Shown here: positions 55,959 through 64,000 of the stretch, piece by piece | Layout: every line of letters starts with the position of its first letter | Numbering within the stretch: the stretch's first letter is position 1 | DNA from: Tomocerus qinae | Taxonomy: Eukaryota; Arthropoda; Collembola; Entomobryomorpha; Tomoceridae | Direction of reading: 5' to 3' | DNA: 64,000 bases | NCBI GenBank assembly: GCA_020055645.1 | Contig: CM034546.1 | Coordinates: forward strand, 83,452,001 to 83,516,000 | The notes under the pieces: model-generated | What the model was told of the DNA's origin: nothing | Databases searched by the model: none | Seen by the model: the letters and a program-made list of their open reading frames with translations, nothing else | Made by a program: the position numbers and the translations under genes

Positions 55959-57181
55959 CAAGGCGAAAGAAACTCAAATCCTAGAGCCACAGTTCTCCAG
56001 TTAAAATTGGGAAGAGGAGGGCTACACAAGAAATGGAATCTAGTGACGACAGTTCAATCAACAATAACGGCTACGACACAATTTTGCAAATGGAATTAGA
56101 CAAGGCTCGCTTAACCATTAAAGAAAAGGAAAAAGAAGTTTGTGATCTGAAAAGAAGGGTGGAGTATCTTTCAAAGTTCGAAACCGAAGTGACACTGTTG
56201 AAAATCGAGACGGAGCAAAAATCTAAACAAGTAAAAAAACTGGAAGACTCCTTGGACTTAATGACGGCGCCAAAAGATTCAATAAACTTATTTGACAAAT
56301 CCTTGGTGAAAAAATGGGGAAAAGAAACGGTAGCCGCATTCACTGGGTTGCAAGATTATTCGTCCATACAAATCCTGACAGATATGTTGCAGCGAAAAAA
56401 GCTAAATTATCATAATGGTAGTAAACCTAAATTCAGCATTTTTACACAAATCCTTTTAACTCTATTAAAGTTGAAATTAGATGCGTCCAATGAGGTATTA
56501 GCATATTTGTTTGAGACATCAGCAACAGTTGCTAGTAACATATTCAATTCGATGCTTTTAGCAATCTATGAATTATTTTATGAAGGAATAGGCTTACTAG
56601 CAGTTATTCCTTGTAGAGAGCAAAACCAGAAAAGCCTTCCTAGATGTTTTTCTCAAATACATAACTGCAGAATAGTAATTGATTGCACTGAATTTACAAT
56701 GCAGGGACCCTCTAAAATGAGTGAGAAGAAGATCGTTTATAGCAATTACAAAAGCAGATACACTATGAAAGTTTTAGTTGGATGTGCTCCTAACGGAACT
56801 GTTACATATGTAAGTAGCCTTTTTGGAGGTTCTAAATCTGACAAAAGTATAATCATGCTTTCAGGATTACTAAGTCAAATGTTGACTGGGGATCTTATTT
56901 TAGCAGACAAAGGATTTCAACTTTATGACATAATGCCACCAGGGGTTTCACTAAGCATCCCATCGTTTTTAGTAAAGAATCAATTTACAGTTTCTGAGAC
57001 AGCTTTGAACACGATAAATACAAGAGCTAGGGTAATAATAGAAAGACTTAATGCTCGTTTTAAAGTATTTAAAATTTTAGAATGTATAAAAGCAAGCGAG
57101 AGATCTAAAGCGGAAACCATTGTTAAAGTCTGTATTGCACTAACAACATTGATGCCAACTTTGATGGCTGAATTAAACTGA
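55959..57181 (+). CDS. ISL2EU-like DDE transposase, exon 3 (one premature stop)
   Basis: In frame after AATAG|CAAGG it reads ARRKKLKS, a TAG stop at 55982-55984, then SPVKIGKRRATQEME and an uninterrupted 382-codon frame from Met 56033. From that Met: an acidic start and coiled coil (about residues 17-75), a helix-turn-helix (about 130-170), and a DDE_4-type nuclease with D217 (RIVIDCTEF), D292 (LILADKGFQ) and E337 (RVIIERLNARFK). THAP plus DDE_4 plus a neighbouring YqaJ gene is the ISL2EU (IS4EU) pattern. The catalytic triad is complete and the only visible lesion is the TAG. Alternatively translation could begin at 56033, giving a protein without THAP. Confidence 0.85.
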
Positions 57182-57241
57182 AAAGTTTATTATTATTGTT
57201 TTGACATGCATAATATCATTGTAATACTTACACTTTCGAAT

Positions 57242-57520
57242 TCATTGATTTGTTTCAAAAATATGCTCTAAGAATACTTCAGAATAAAATATTTCCAGTA
57301 ATTGTAAGTTATTTTTCCAATCAGGATCCTTTTCAATCTTTATTATTAACATCCATTGTGGGGACCAGACAATCAAGTCACATTCTGTTCTGTTTGTGAC
57401 ATATAGAGTGCCTTGAATCTGATGGTAGTAATCGTGATCTTTTTTCATAGGGAGACATTCGAGGCAGGCTAACTGTCCTCAGGATTTGTCTATCCCAATG
57501 TATCCTTTTCCCTTTTGAGT
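57242..57520 (-). pseudogene. YqaJ-like nuclease, C-terminal remnant, convergent with the transposase
   Basis: The minus-strand frame 57448-57242 gives DHDYYHQIQGTLYVTNRTEC then DLIVWSPQ and LEIFYSEVFLEHIFE. The YYxQxQGxLxVT-x4-CDxxVW motif is the last conserved block of the YqaJ/lambda-exonuclease-like family. Upstream in the same frame ACLECLP can be read before a TGA near 57488. It ends 60 bp from the transposase stop, tail to tail. ISL2EU transposons carry such a YqaJ gene as a second ORF, which supports the classification. Most of the nuclease is missing. Confidence 0.72.
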
Positions 57521-58953
57521 CAAAACGACTAGCCAAGCGTACCTCAAAAACCTGAAACTTTGGGGGAAAAATTATAGATACAAAACGGGTAGATTATTCT
57601 TCGAACTACGTTGCGTTAGCTCAGCAACTCTGTGGGAGGTCCGATTCTCCCGCTAGACCCCGAAGATTCGGTTGTCCCATTGTTTGGTCATCATAATGCA
57701 ATTGTCAAATTCAGTTTCCGTAGATACAGTGTATAGTAGTAGTAAAGTGTAGTAGACTTTCTAATCCGTATCATTACGTCCTCTCAATCCACTCTGTCAT
57801 ACAAGGTGACTGAATCCGGTCGCCTAGTATACTAATTCAAAGGATTTGAATTACTAGGTGCAACCATTGGGTGCAACCACAACACAAATCTATCATTCCC
57901 CTGACGGGGGTTAGTGCAGAGCCCCCCATAAAACCAAATTCTGATATCATTCGATAGAGAATAAATGTTAATATACATTTTACGGATTCCAGCGACGGGA
58001 AAATATTCTAGGGATTTAAAATAATTTTAGAAATAGGGAAATATTCCAGGGGTAGGAAATAATTTAAAAATGAGGAAAGGAAATATTCCAGGAATAAAAA
58101 AATTGTTTTGCATATAACAGACCTAAAATATTCTTACTTCACTAAGAATATTTATTACCTAACTTTCAGTATAGCGCTATATTACATATAAACTATTCAT
58201 AAATAATAAAAACTATAAAATAAAAAATATTACAGGTAAAAACCTTAAAAAACTCATAGGGAGACGCAAGGAAAACCAGAAAACAAGGAAAAGTAGTTTC
58301 TGGATAATTAAAATAGGGCGTAATTTAATAAACATGTACGCCCCAGTCTCCCGGTTGATATAATTACTAGTTGAATCCTAGCACATGAAGTGTGCTAGAA
58401 AAATGTTGAAATAAGTAAGTTTCTAGCGACTGCGTACTAGCTGGATTGTCATAGACCGTTGATTATTTAGTAGACCAATTAGTACATGACTAAGCGTGTT
58501 GAAATGTAAAGCAAAATAGGTACTGCCAGTTAGTGTAGTTATTACAAAACGATACATACAACGGTCAATTACAAAACGATACGGAGAAGCATACCACGGT
58601 CAACAGTATGTTTATATAGTAGAATAAGATATTGAAAATTCTTCAAAAAATTCAACTGATTCAAGAAGGTTCTTCTGAAATGAAGTAAAAAATTAGGAAA
58701 ATGCCAGACTCCATAGAAAAAAATGCACATTTTTTTTACTCACATGGAGAAATTTATGATTGTGGCAAAAAATATTTTTAAATCGTAGTTGCAAGTTCTG
58801 AAAACAATCTAGATAGCACCAAAGACAATAGACAATTTAGCCTTGTACAACCAGTTAATTTTTTCAGTAAATTTAGAGTTCATAGTTAATACTATACGAT
58901 ACTCCCTTACCCTTTATCATCTCATTGTCTCCACCTTGTAACTAGTGGATATC
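57521..58953. other. Intergenic DNA with a short degenerate repeat
   Basis: At about 57995-58105, GGGAAATATTCCAGG and AATAATTT(T)A units repeat two to three times at about 45-50 bp spacing. Otherwise no gene or element end was recognised. Confidence 0.4.
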
Positions 58954-59239
58954 AACCTGGGGACAATGTCAACTAAAATGAAAAGTGGGATTTTGGGTCA
59001 ATTTTGATGACGTAAGCTGCCGTCACACTTAGGGGGTCGGGGGGTTGACCATGTATTTTGATAGGCATTTTCAGTGTCCTCAAAACTAAGTCAAAATATC
59101 CATGACAATGGACCGTGATTTCCGTCCCACCGTCCCACTAGATACATGTTGACAGTGACGTCAGCTGCCGTCATTTTTGAAATACATGTAAAAGTATACT
59201 CTTTTGTCCGAACCTTTATCCCTATATACTTCTATTATC
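58954..59239. repeat. Dispersed repeat, copy 2 (copy 1 at 12431)
   Basis: Matches 12431-12723 in the same orientation, including GATAGGCATTTTCAGTGTCC and AATACATGTAAAAGTATACT. The match stops at TCTATTATCC, exactly where the gypsy LTR begins, so the LTR element inserted into or beside this repeat. Confidence 0.85.
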
Positions 59240-59241
59240 CT

Positions 59242-59714
59242 TGAGTGGATATGGTACCAAGGATACTGTGCTGGTTCTACGGTGGATGCGCCTCAGACGG
59301 TAAGCCTGTACGTTGTCAGAGTCGACCGAACCAGGGATGCCGATTAGTCCTGAAATGCCCGATAGTCCTGCAATGCCCGTATGCTTGAATGTCCATATGC
59401 TTGAATGCCCGTAATGCTGGATGCCACAAAGGAAACCAATCCGAAGTCCAGATCCAATCCCACTTTATTAGCCCATCAACCAACCCGCACGACTCAAGCC
59501 CAGAAACAGAATGCCACTCTTTCCGCTCCGTTCTCCCGTCTAACTATCCCCACATTAGAATGTGCGATGTGCGTCCCTCTCTACTCTCGCGGATTGGCTC
59601 ACACACATTTAAATATCCCCATAACCCGCTACAGCATACTTACTCTATGACTCTCTACAATAGAGTCTCTACAACTACTACATATGCCCCATTTTCATTT
59701 TAAAGCTGTCCCCA
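59242..59714 (-). repeat. 3' LTR of Ty3/gypsy element
   Basis: On the minus strand the likely LTR starts TGGGGACAGC right after a polypurine tract (AGGGGGGAAAAGC, 59715-59727) and ends CCATATCCACTCA at 59242. Inside are a TATA-like GGATATTTAAATG (about 59605-59618) and an AATAAA signal at 59464-59469 (minus), followed by short GGGCAT/AAGCATA repeats. A shorter alternative begins at TGTAGTAGTT (59682). The 5' LTR is outside the window, so the ends cannot be confirmed by comparison. Confidence 0.7.
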
Positions 59715-60267
59715 GCTTTTCCCCCCTACCAAGAAAAAGAAGGTGATTCCCCGAATGAATCAAAATTAATTCTAGTACACAGTATCCAAATCATAGCTAT
59801 AACAACATAATTCCATGCAATAAGATATTATAACACAAATATTAAATAATCCACAACAATATTATATATGTATCAGAACATCAAGGGAATTACCTAACAG
59901 CAAAGTAAAGGCTAATACAGTATAATACCTAAATCATATAGTCCCAAATCAATTATACAAGAAACAACATCACAAGGTATATTGTTACCTAACAGCAAAG
60001 TAGAGTCTACGACAAAATAATACAGAAAATATAATGTTCCCAAATTAATTATACAAAAAACAATGGTATTACAAAAGTTCCAAAATTAATTATACAAAAA
60101 ACAATGGTATTACAAAAGTTCCAAAATAAATTATACAAGAAATATTGGTATAACAAAAGTTCCAAAATTATTATAGCATCAACCAAAAATAACTAAATAA
60201 TAGAGATAACAAAAATCAATTAATTTTTACACAAAATAGCCACTTCACTTTCCGTTACACAAGAATG
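59715..60267 (-). repeat. Gypsy 3' untranslated region with tandem repeats and polypurine tract
   Basis: Includes the polypurine tract next to the LTR. TTACCTAACAGCAAAGTA occurs twice about 95 bp apart (59892, 59987), and a 41-bp unit beginning GTTCCAAAATTAATTATACA occurs about three times (60032-60170). Non-coding. Confidence 0.75.
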
Positions 60268-61017
60268 TCAAAAGATTTTGGCGTATCTACCCACACAATC
60301 CCGACAAAGTTGACCTGGCCGACCCAAAATCTTGCCACAAGACACACAACGTGCCTCAGCCTGTTTAGCCCGTTCAATCAGCAATAAATGGTACTTTTCG
60401 CATTGAAACATCTCATGAGATGTAGAGTTACATACGTAGCACATTTTTTGTCCTCGCTGATTGCTATGAAGCCAAGCCATCCGCCCAGCCTTATTACGCG
60501 AAATTCCTCCAGTTTCTTTGCGAATGTCACGTCTCGCCGCGTATCGCCCACTTCCTTGTGGCTCGGACCTTTGATTAGGGCCCCGGGAGCCTCGTCGACT
60601 ATCGCCCCCAACGCGATCTGATCGACCACCACGATTGTTTCTAGCACGCTCTCTGTCTCTCAAGACTCGACCTTCACCTTCATCACCACCATTACGCCAT
60701 GTGGTAAAGGAATTGTTCTGGCGATAAGTCACCGAGTTCTCCTGCACAGTTGCAGTGCCGACGTTTGGAATATTCACTCCAACAGCCCGAAAATTCACAA
60801 CAACCTCCCCATTAGGGACTCCCGCCGCTGGTACTCCTCCAACAGCTCTATCGACAACTTGATCGTCCTCCCAAGCACCGTCGCCGTTCTGCTCATCGTA
60901 ATTGAGTCGTTGCAACGAGTTCGCAACCTCCTCTACAGGAACGTCTCTTGGTGGAGCCACATTCCACTCGTCCTCAGTCACGCCCCACTCATTAGGCTCA
61001 TTTCTCCTCTCAGCCAT
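60268..61017 (-). CDS. Gypsy downstream ORF: basic zinc-knuckle protein
   Basis: A 249-residue frame downstream of pol, in the place where errantiviruses carry env. The Met at 61017 lies 25 bp after the pol stop in another frame; an earlier Met (61080) would overlap pol by 38 bp. The N-terminus is acidic (EWGVTEDEWNV), the middle Arg/Gly-rich (SRRGSRGPNQRSEP). The C-terminus has a CCHC knuckle, CYVCNSTSHEMFQC (C-x2-C-x4-H-x4-C), then a second cysteine cluster, CVSCGKILGRPGQLCRDC. There is no signal peptide or membrane segment after Met 61017, so it is not an envelope protein. A nucleic-acid chaperone or Gag-like role is an inference. The frame is intact. Confidence 0.75.
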   Translation of the reverse strand: MAERRNEPNEWGVTEDEWNVAPPRDVPVEEVANSLQRLNYDEQNGDGAWEDDQVVDRAVGGVPAAGVPNGEVVVNFRAVGVNIPNVGTATVQENSVTYRQNNSFTTWRNGGDEGEGRVLRDRERARNNRGGRSDRVGGDSRRGSRGPNQRSEPQGSGRYAARRDIRKETGGISRNKAGRMAWLHSNQRGQKMCYVCNSTSHEMFQCEKYHLLLIERAKQAEARCVSCGKILGRPGQLCRDCVGRYAKIF

Positions 61018-61042
61018 TCTATACAGCAGAAAAATATACAAT

Positions 61043-64000
61043 TTAATACAGAGAACAAATAAATTGAACCGCGCCTGCAATTCTTTGCAGTTTCTTTAGG
61101 TTACCACGTCGCCCAATCATACTCGAAGGTACCGAAAAACCAAACCGATCTATAGGTTTCGTAGAACGAGTACTATGCCTACCAGTATTTTCGGAATCTT
61201 CCACCACAGAACTTTCCCCGACTGCCCCTGTGGATGTTTCGGGAACAGAACTGTCCTCGACAGCCTGTGTGGAAGTACCTACCGAAGGACTACCATATGG
61301 TGTTCCAAACTGCTCTGGACCACTTTCTGGACTCTGTTGACTTCGTCCATCACTTTCAGCACGATGTTCACTTACGTCCTCCATATTAACGTCATTATTT
61401 ACACTCGACTCATCATCAGGAGTATTAAACATGCTAGATTCATTAGTAGAAATATTAATTATACTGGTATCATTATCCCCAATCATAATTTGACTATTTG
61501 AACTTATACTAGAACTAAAATTACTGCCCACAACATTTTCTAAATTAATGGCATCATTTTGTACACTCTCTGACACATTCACACTCACATTTTCTCGATC
61601 TAACCTCCCCGTACTAATTCTTTCAACGCTACTTTCCATAGCTTCAGACATGATCTTTTCCTGTGCATTTTCCGTAGAAGTTTCCGTACTATTTATGCTC
61701 GATGAATTTATAGTAGATGGTAATTTACTATCTCCATGACCCAAATTTTCCCCGTTATAATTAAAATGTGAAATTTCAGTGTAAACCGTAGCATCGCTGA
61801 TATTTCCCGTTTCATTTATAGTATTTACGTCATCAGTATACAACAATCGAGCTATTTCCGTACAGATAGTAGCATCGCTGACATCATCTTCATTCATACT
61901 TTTTATACTTTCGCTAAAATCTAAAGAAGCGTCCCTAAAATAAAATTTAGATGCTGTAGAGTTCTTAGATGAAGTTTTAGGCAAAAGAGACGTGATTTCT
62001 ACCGGAAGTTCGTCTTCTTCATAGAAGTCGTATTCGGAATCAGAGTCCGACGTGAACTCGGTATAATATGGTTTCAAATGCCGTACATTTTCAATTCTAA
62101 GCTGCCCTTTAGACTTTTCGCGTTCATCCTTAATCTGATAAGTTATAGGTCCCGTTCTTTGAACAACAATAAAAGGTCCCTTCCAGTGAACTAACCACTT
62201 GGCTACTCTCCCCGGAATTCTTTCAAAGTTAGCTAACCAAACTTTGTCACCTTGTAAATAATGTTGGACCTTATGCTTTTCATCCCATCGGCGTTTTTGC
62301 ATTGCTTGGAATTTATCCGTGCGATTTTTTGCAATCTGCTGAGCACGCCGTGCTCTCGTCATGATTATATTAGGCTCTCCGTCACCTGCCTTTTCTAATA
62401 TGGTCGGAGTTATTGCGTCACAAGGCAATCTTGGATCCCTACCATTTAAAAGAAAATACGGCGAATATTGATTCACCACATGAGTCGTATTATTCAAAGC
62501 ATAAGCTACTCTATTGAGGTACTTGTCCCAATCATTCATTTGCTCGTTGACATGCTTAGCTAGAATATTTTTTATAACCTTATTTGACCGTTCTACAATA
62601 CCGTTAGTCTGCGGATTATATGGTGATGTATGTATTAGTTTTATATGGAATTTATCACAAAAAGCCCTGAAATCCCTAGACATAAAATTAGAACCCCTAT
62701 CAGTCAAAATCTCTCTAGGACACGAATGATGGCTAGAATATATCACTCCTTCCGTCAAAACCTTAATAACATGTTTTGTATCTGTCCCCTTAAGTGGAAA
62801 TAAGTCTACAAACCTCGTCAAATGATCTATTACGACTAAAGCATAAGTATTCTGTCTAGGAAAAGGAGTAGCTGGAAATGGCCCAATTAAATCTATGCCT
62901 ACCCGATCGTATGGATAATCTGGAGTTGGTATTGGTTGTGCTGGACCAGGTGCTGCACCCACACGTCTATTATACTGCTGACAGATTTGACAACTAAGTA
63001 CAAACTGTCGAGTATGCTTATACATTTTAGCCCAATAATACCTAGATCTTATGAGACACCAAGTTTTAAAGAAACCCAAATGCATCGCATTATTCTCGTG
63101 TACTTCTTTCAGTACTTCCTTCCTCAGACCCTGTGGTACAACTAACCTCCAAAGATTTTCATCTTCAGTCAGACCTGCCTTATACAATAGCCCATCAATT
63201 AATGTATAATTATCGTGTTTAGGATCAATTTCATGCAAATCATTCCATTTCGCTTGAATTAAATCAGAGATAATATCCTTTAACGCTGGATCTGCTTTCT
63301 GTCGACTCTCCCATTCATCCGATTTATCAAGACCACACAAATGATCACCAAAATTTAATGGATCAGAAACAGATGTTACTTGACTCAATGCTAATGGATA
63401 TCGTGAAAGTGCATCTACATGACCATGACTTTTGCCCGAGACATACTGAATGTCAAAATAATACGGTTGCAGCCTCAATGCCCATCTTGCAAGTCTACCC
63501 TGTGGATCTTTAAGTTTAAGTAGATAACACAATGAACAATGGTCCGTTATTATAATGAACTTTCTGCCATGTATATATGGTCTAAATGCCTCCACTGCAT
63601 ATAAAATCCCCAAACATTCTATTTCCGTCACGCTATACTTTTTCTCATGCGGTTTTAGTGCTCGAGATATGTATGCGACTACTTTCCATTGGCCGTCCTT
63701 TCCCTGCTGTTCAACTGTGCGTTCTACATGTTCCTGTTCTAACGTAGCTCCTAAACCTGTGTAACTAGCGTCCGTGCAAATTCTCGTTGGTGCATCGTCC
63801 TGTGGATGTGCCATTATTGGTGGTGAAACCAATGCCGCCTTTAATTCTAAGAATGCTTTCTCTTGCTCTTCTCCCCAAACAAAAGGAACATTCTTACACG
63901 TAAGTGCTGTTAATGGTTTTGCGATCTTAGAAAATCCCTTAATAAAACGACGGTAATACCCACAAAAATTGACGAATGATAAAATGTCTTTAACACAAGT
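61043..64000 (-). CDS. Ty3/gypsy pol: RT end, RNase H, integrase, long acidic tail (partial)
   Basis: The frame is open from 61043 to the window edge, so the start is outside. Order on the minus strand: RT thumb/connection (SFVNFCGYYRRFIKGFSKIA), RNase H (ICTDASYTGLGATLEQ, TEIECLGILYAVE, HVDALSRYP), zinc-binding integrase domain with its CQIC pair, and integrase core with D,D,E in GIDLIGPF, LTDRGSNF and NGIVERSNK. A GPY/F-type module follows (WKGPFIVVQRTGPITYQI), then about 300 residues rich in Ser, Asn, Asp and Glu ending RSTKPIDRFGF. All catalytic residues visible are intact and no stop interrupts it, so this copy may be young. The tail is longer than in most gypsy pols. A decayed relative lies at 27500-29850. 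Gag and protease would be right of the window. Confidence 0.93.
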   Translation of the reverse strand, partial: TCVKDILSFVNFCGYYRRFIKGFSKIAKPLTALTCKNVPFVWGEEQEKAFLELKAALVSPPIMAHPQDDAPTRICTDASYTGLGATLEQEHVERTVEQQGKDGQWKVVAYISRALKPHEKKYSVTEIECLGILYAVEAFRPYIHGRKFIIITDHCSLCYLLKLKDPQGRLARWALRLQPYYFDIQYVSGKSHGHVDALSRYPLALSQVTSVSDPLNFGDHLCGLDKSDEWESRQKADPALKDIISDLIQAKWNDLHEIDPKHDNYTLIDGLLYKAGLTEDENLWRLVVPQGLRKEVLKEVHENNAMHLGFFKTWCLIRSRYYWAKMYKHTRQFVLSCQICQQYNRRVGAAPGPAQPIPTPDYPYDRVGIDLIGPFPATPFPRQNTYALVVIDHLTRFVDLFPLKGTDTKHVIKVLTEGVIYSSHHSCPREILTDRGSNFMSRDFRAFCDKFHIKLIHTSPYNPQTNGIVERSNKVIKNILAKHVNEQMNDWDKYLNRVAYALNNTTHVVNQYSPYFLLNGRDPRLPCDAITPTILEKAGDGEPNIIMTRARRAQQIAKNRTDKFQAMQKRRWDEKHKVQHYLQGDKVWLANFERIPGRVAKWLVHWKGPFIVVQRTGPITYQIKDEREKSKGQLRIENVRHLKPYYTEFTSDSDSEYDFYEEDELPVEITSLLPKTSSKNSTASKFYFRDASLDFSESIKSMNEDDVSDATICTEIARLLYTDDVNTINETGNISDATVYTEISHFNYNGENLGHGDSKLPSTINSSSINSTETSTENAQEKIMSEAMESSVERISTGRLDRENVSVNVSESVQNDAINLENVVGSNFSSSISSNSQIMIGDNDTSIINISTNESSMFNTPDDESSVNNDVNMEDVSEHRAESDGRSQQSPESGPEQFGTPYGSPSVGTSTQAVEDSSVPETSTGAVGESSVVEDSENTGRHSTRSTKPIDRFGFSVPSSMIGRRGNLKKLQRIAGAVQFICSLY

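Noticed and set aside
57600-57665. tRNA-like A box and B box (TTAGCTCAGC and GGTCCGATTCTCCC)
   Set aside because: The boxes are only about 25 bases apart, leaving no room for an anticodon arm, and no acceptor stem pairs. At most a decayed tRNA-derived SINE head.
59389-59703. 104-codon plus-strand ORF
   Set aside because: It lies antisense within the gypsy LTR and has no recognisable domain.
60388-61099. Several plus-strand ORFs of 65-77 codons opposite the zinc-knuckle ORF
   Set aside because: They are antisense shadows; the minus-strand frame carries the recognisable CCHC motif.

Overview
The window is AT-rich eukaryotic DNA from an animal, most probably an arthropod. One host gene has GT-AG introns of 1.5 to 9.5 kb. 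The rest is a dense mixture of P-like, hAT, Tc1/mariner, Harbinger-like, Mutator-like and ISL2EU-like DNA transposons, LINEs of at least three kinds, Ty3/gypsy elements, many long-hairpin non-autonomous elements and large tandem arrays. No rRNA, credible tRNA, CRISPR array or bacterial-style operon was seen. The species cannot be named from the sequence.

Layout. Bases 1-20650 hold the 3' half of the V-type ATPase catalytic subunit A gene (four coding exons, + strand). Its introns contain a P-element-like transposase remnant, a Mutator-like foldback (9-bp target duplication), Harbinger-like elements, four hAT-like elements, a Tc1/mariner element with arms of about 370 bp, and many other hairpins. 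Bases 21-26.3 kb hold two foldbacks and five unrelated tandem arrays (25, about 125, 30, 54 and about 148 bp periods). Bases 26.3-29.85 kb hold a LINE RNase H fragment and a decayed gypsy pol. Bases 30-36.2 kb hold nested LINEs: a + strand LINE split by a hAT-type miniature element and by an internally deleted second LINE, then a minus-strand LINE reverse transcriptase. Bases 37.5-38.9 kb are a pogo-like element carrying a hAT miniature element. Bases 40.18-44.14 kb are a 19-bp satellite with higher-order structure, followed at 44.40-45.54 kb by an array whose unit changes from 34 to 40 to 37 bp. Bases 46-52.3 kb are a cluster of hAT-type and hairpin elements, including a palindrome of about 1.27 kb. 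Bases 53.2-54.6 kb hold the 3' part of an R2-type LINE with a restriction-like endonuclease. Bases 55.5-57.5 kb hold a THAP-DDE transposase with a convergent YqaJ nuclease remnant (ISL2EU-like). From 59.24 kb to the right edge is a minus-strand Ty3/gypsy element: 3' LTR, an unusual zinc-knuckle ORF downstream of pol, and an open pol frame running off the window.

How it fits together. Only the V-ATPase gene is a clear host gene; its exons join in frame across the three internal introns. Everything else is mobile or satellite DNA. Insertions can be ordered because target duplications, and in one case the un-inserted arm of a palindrome, are still visible. All identifications come from reading motifs, frames and repeat symmetry; no database search was run.
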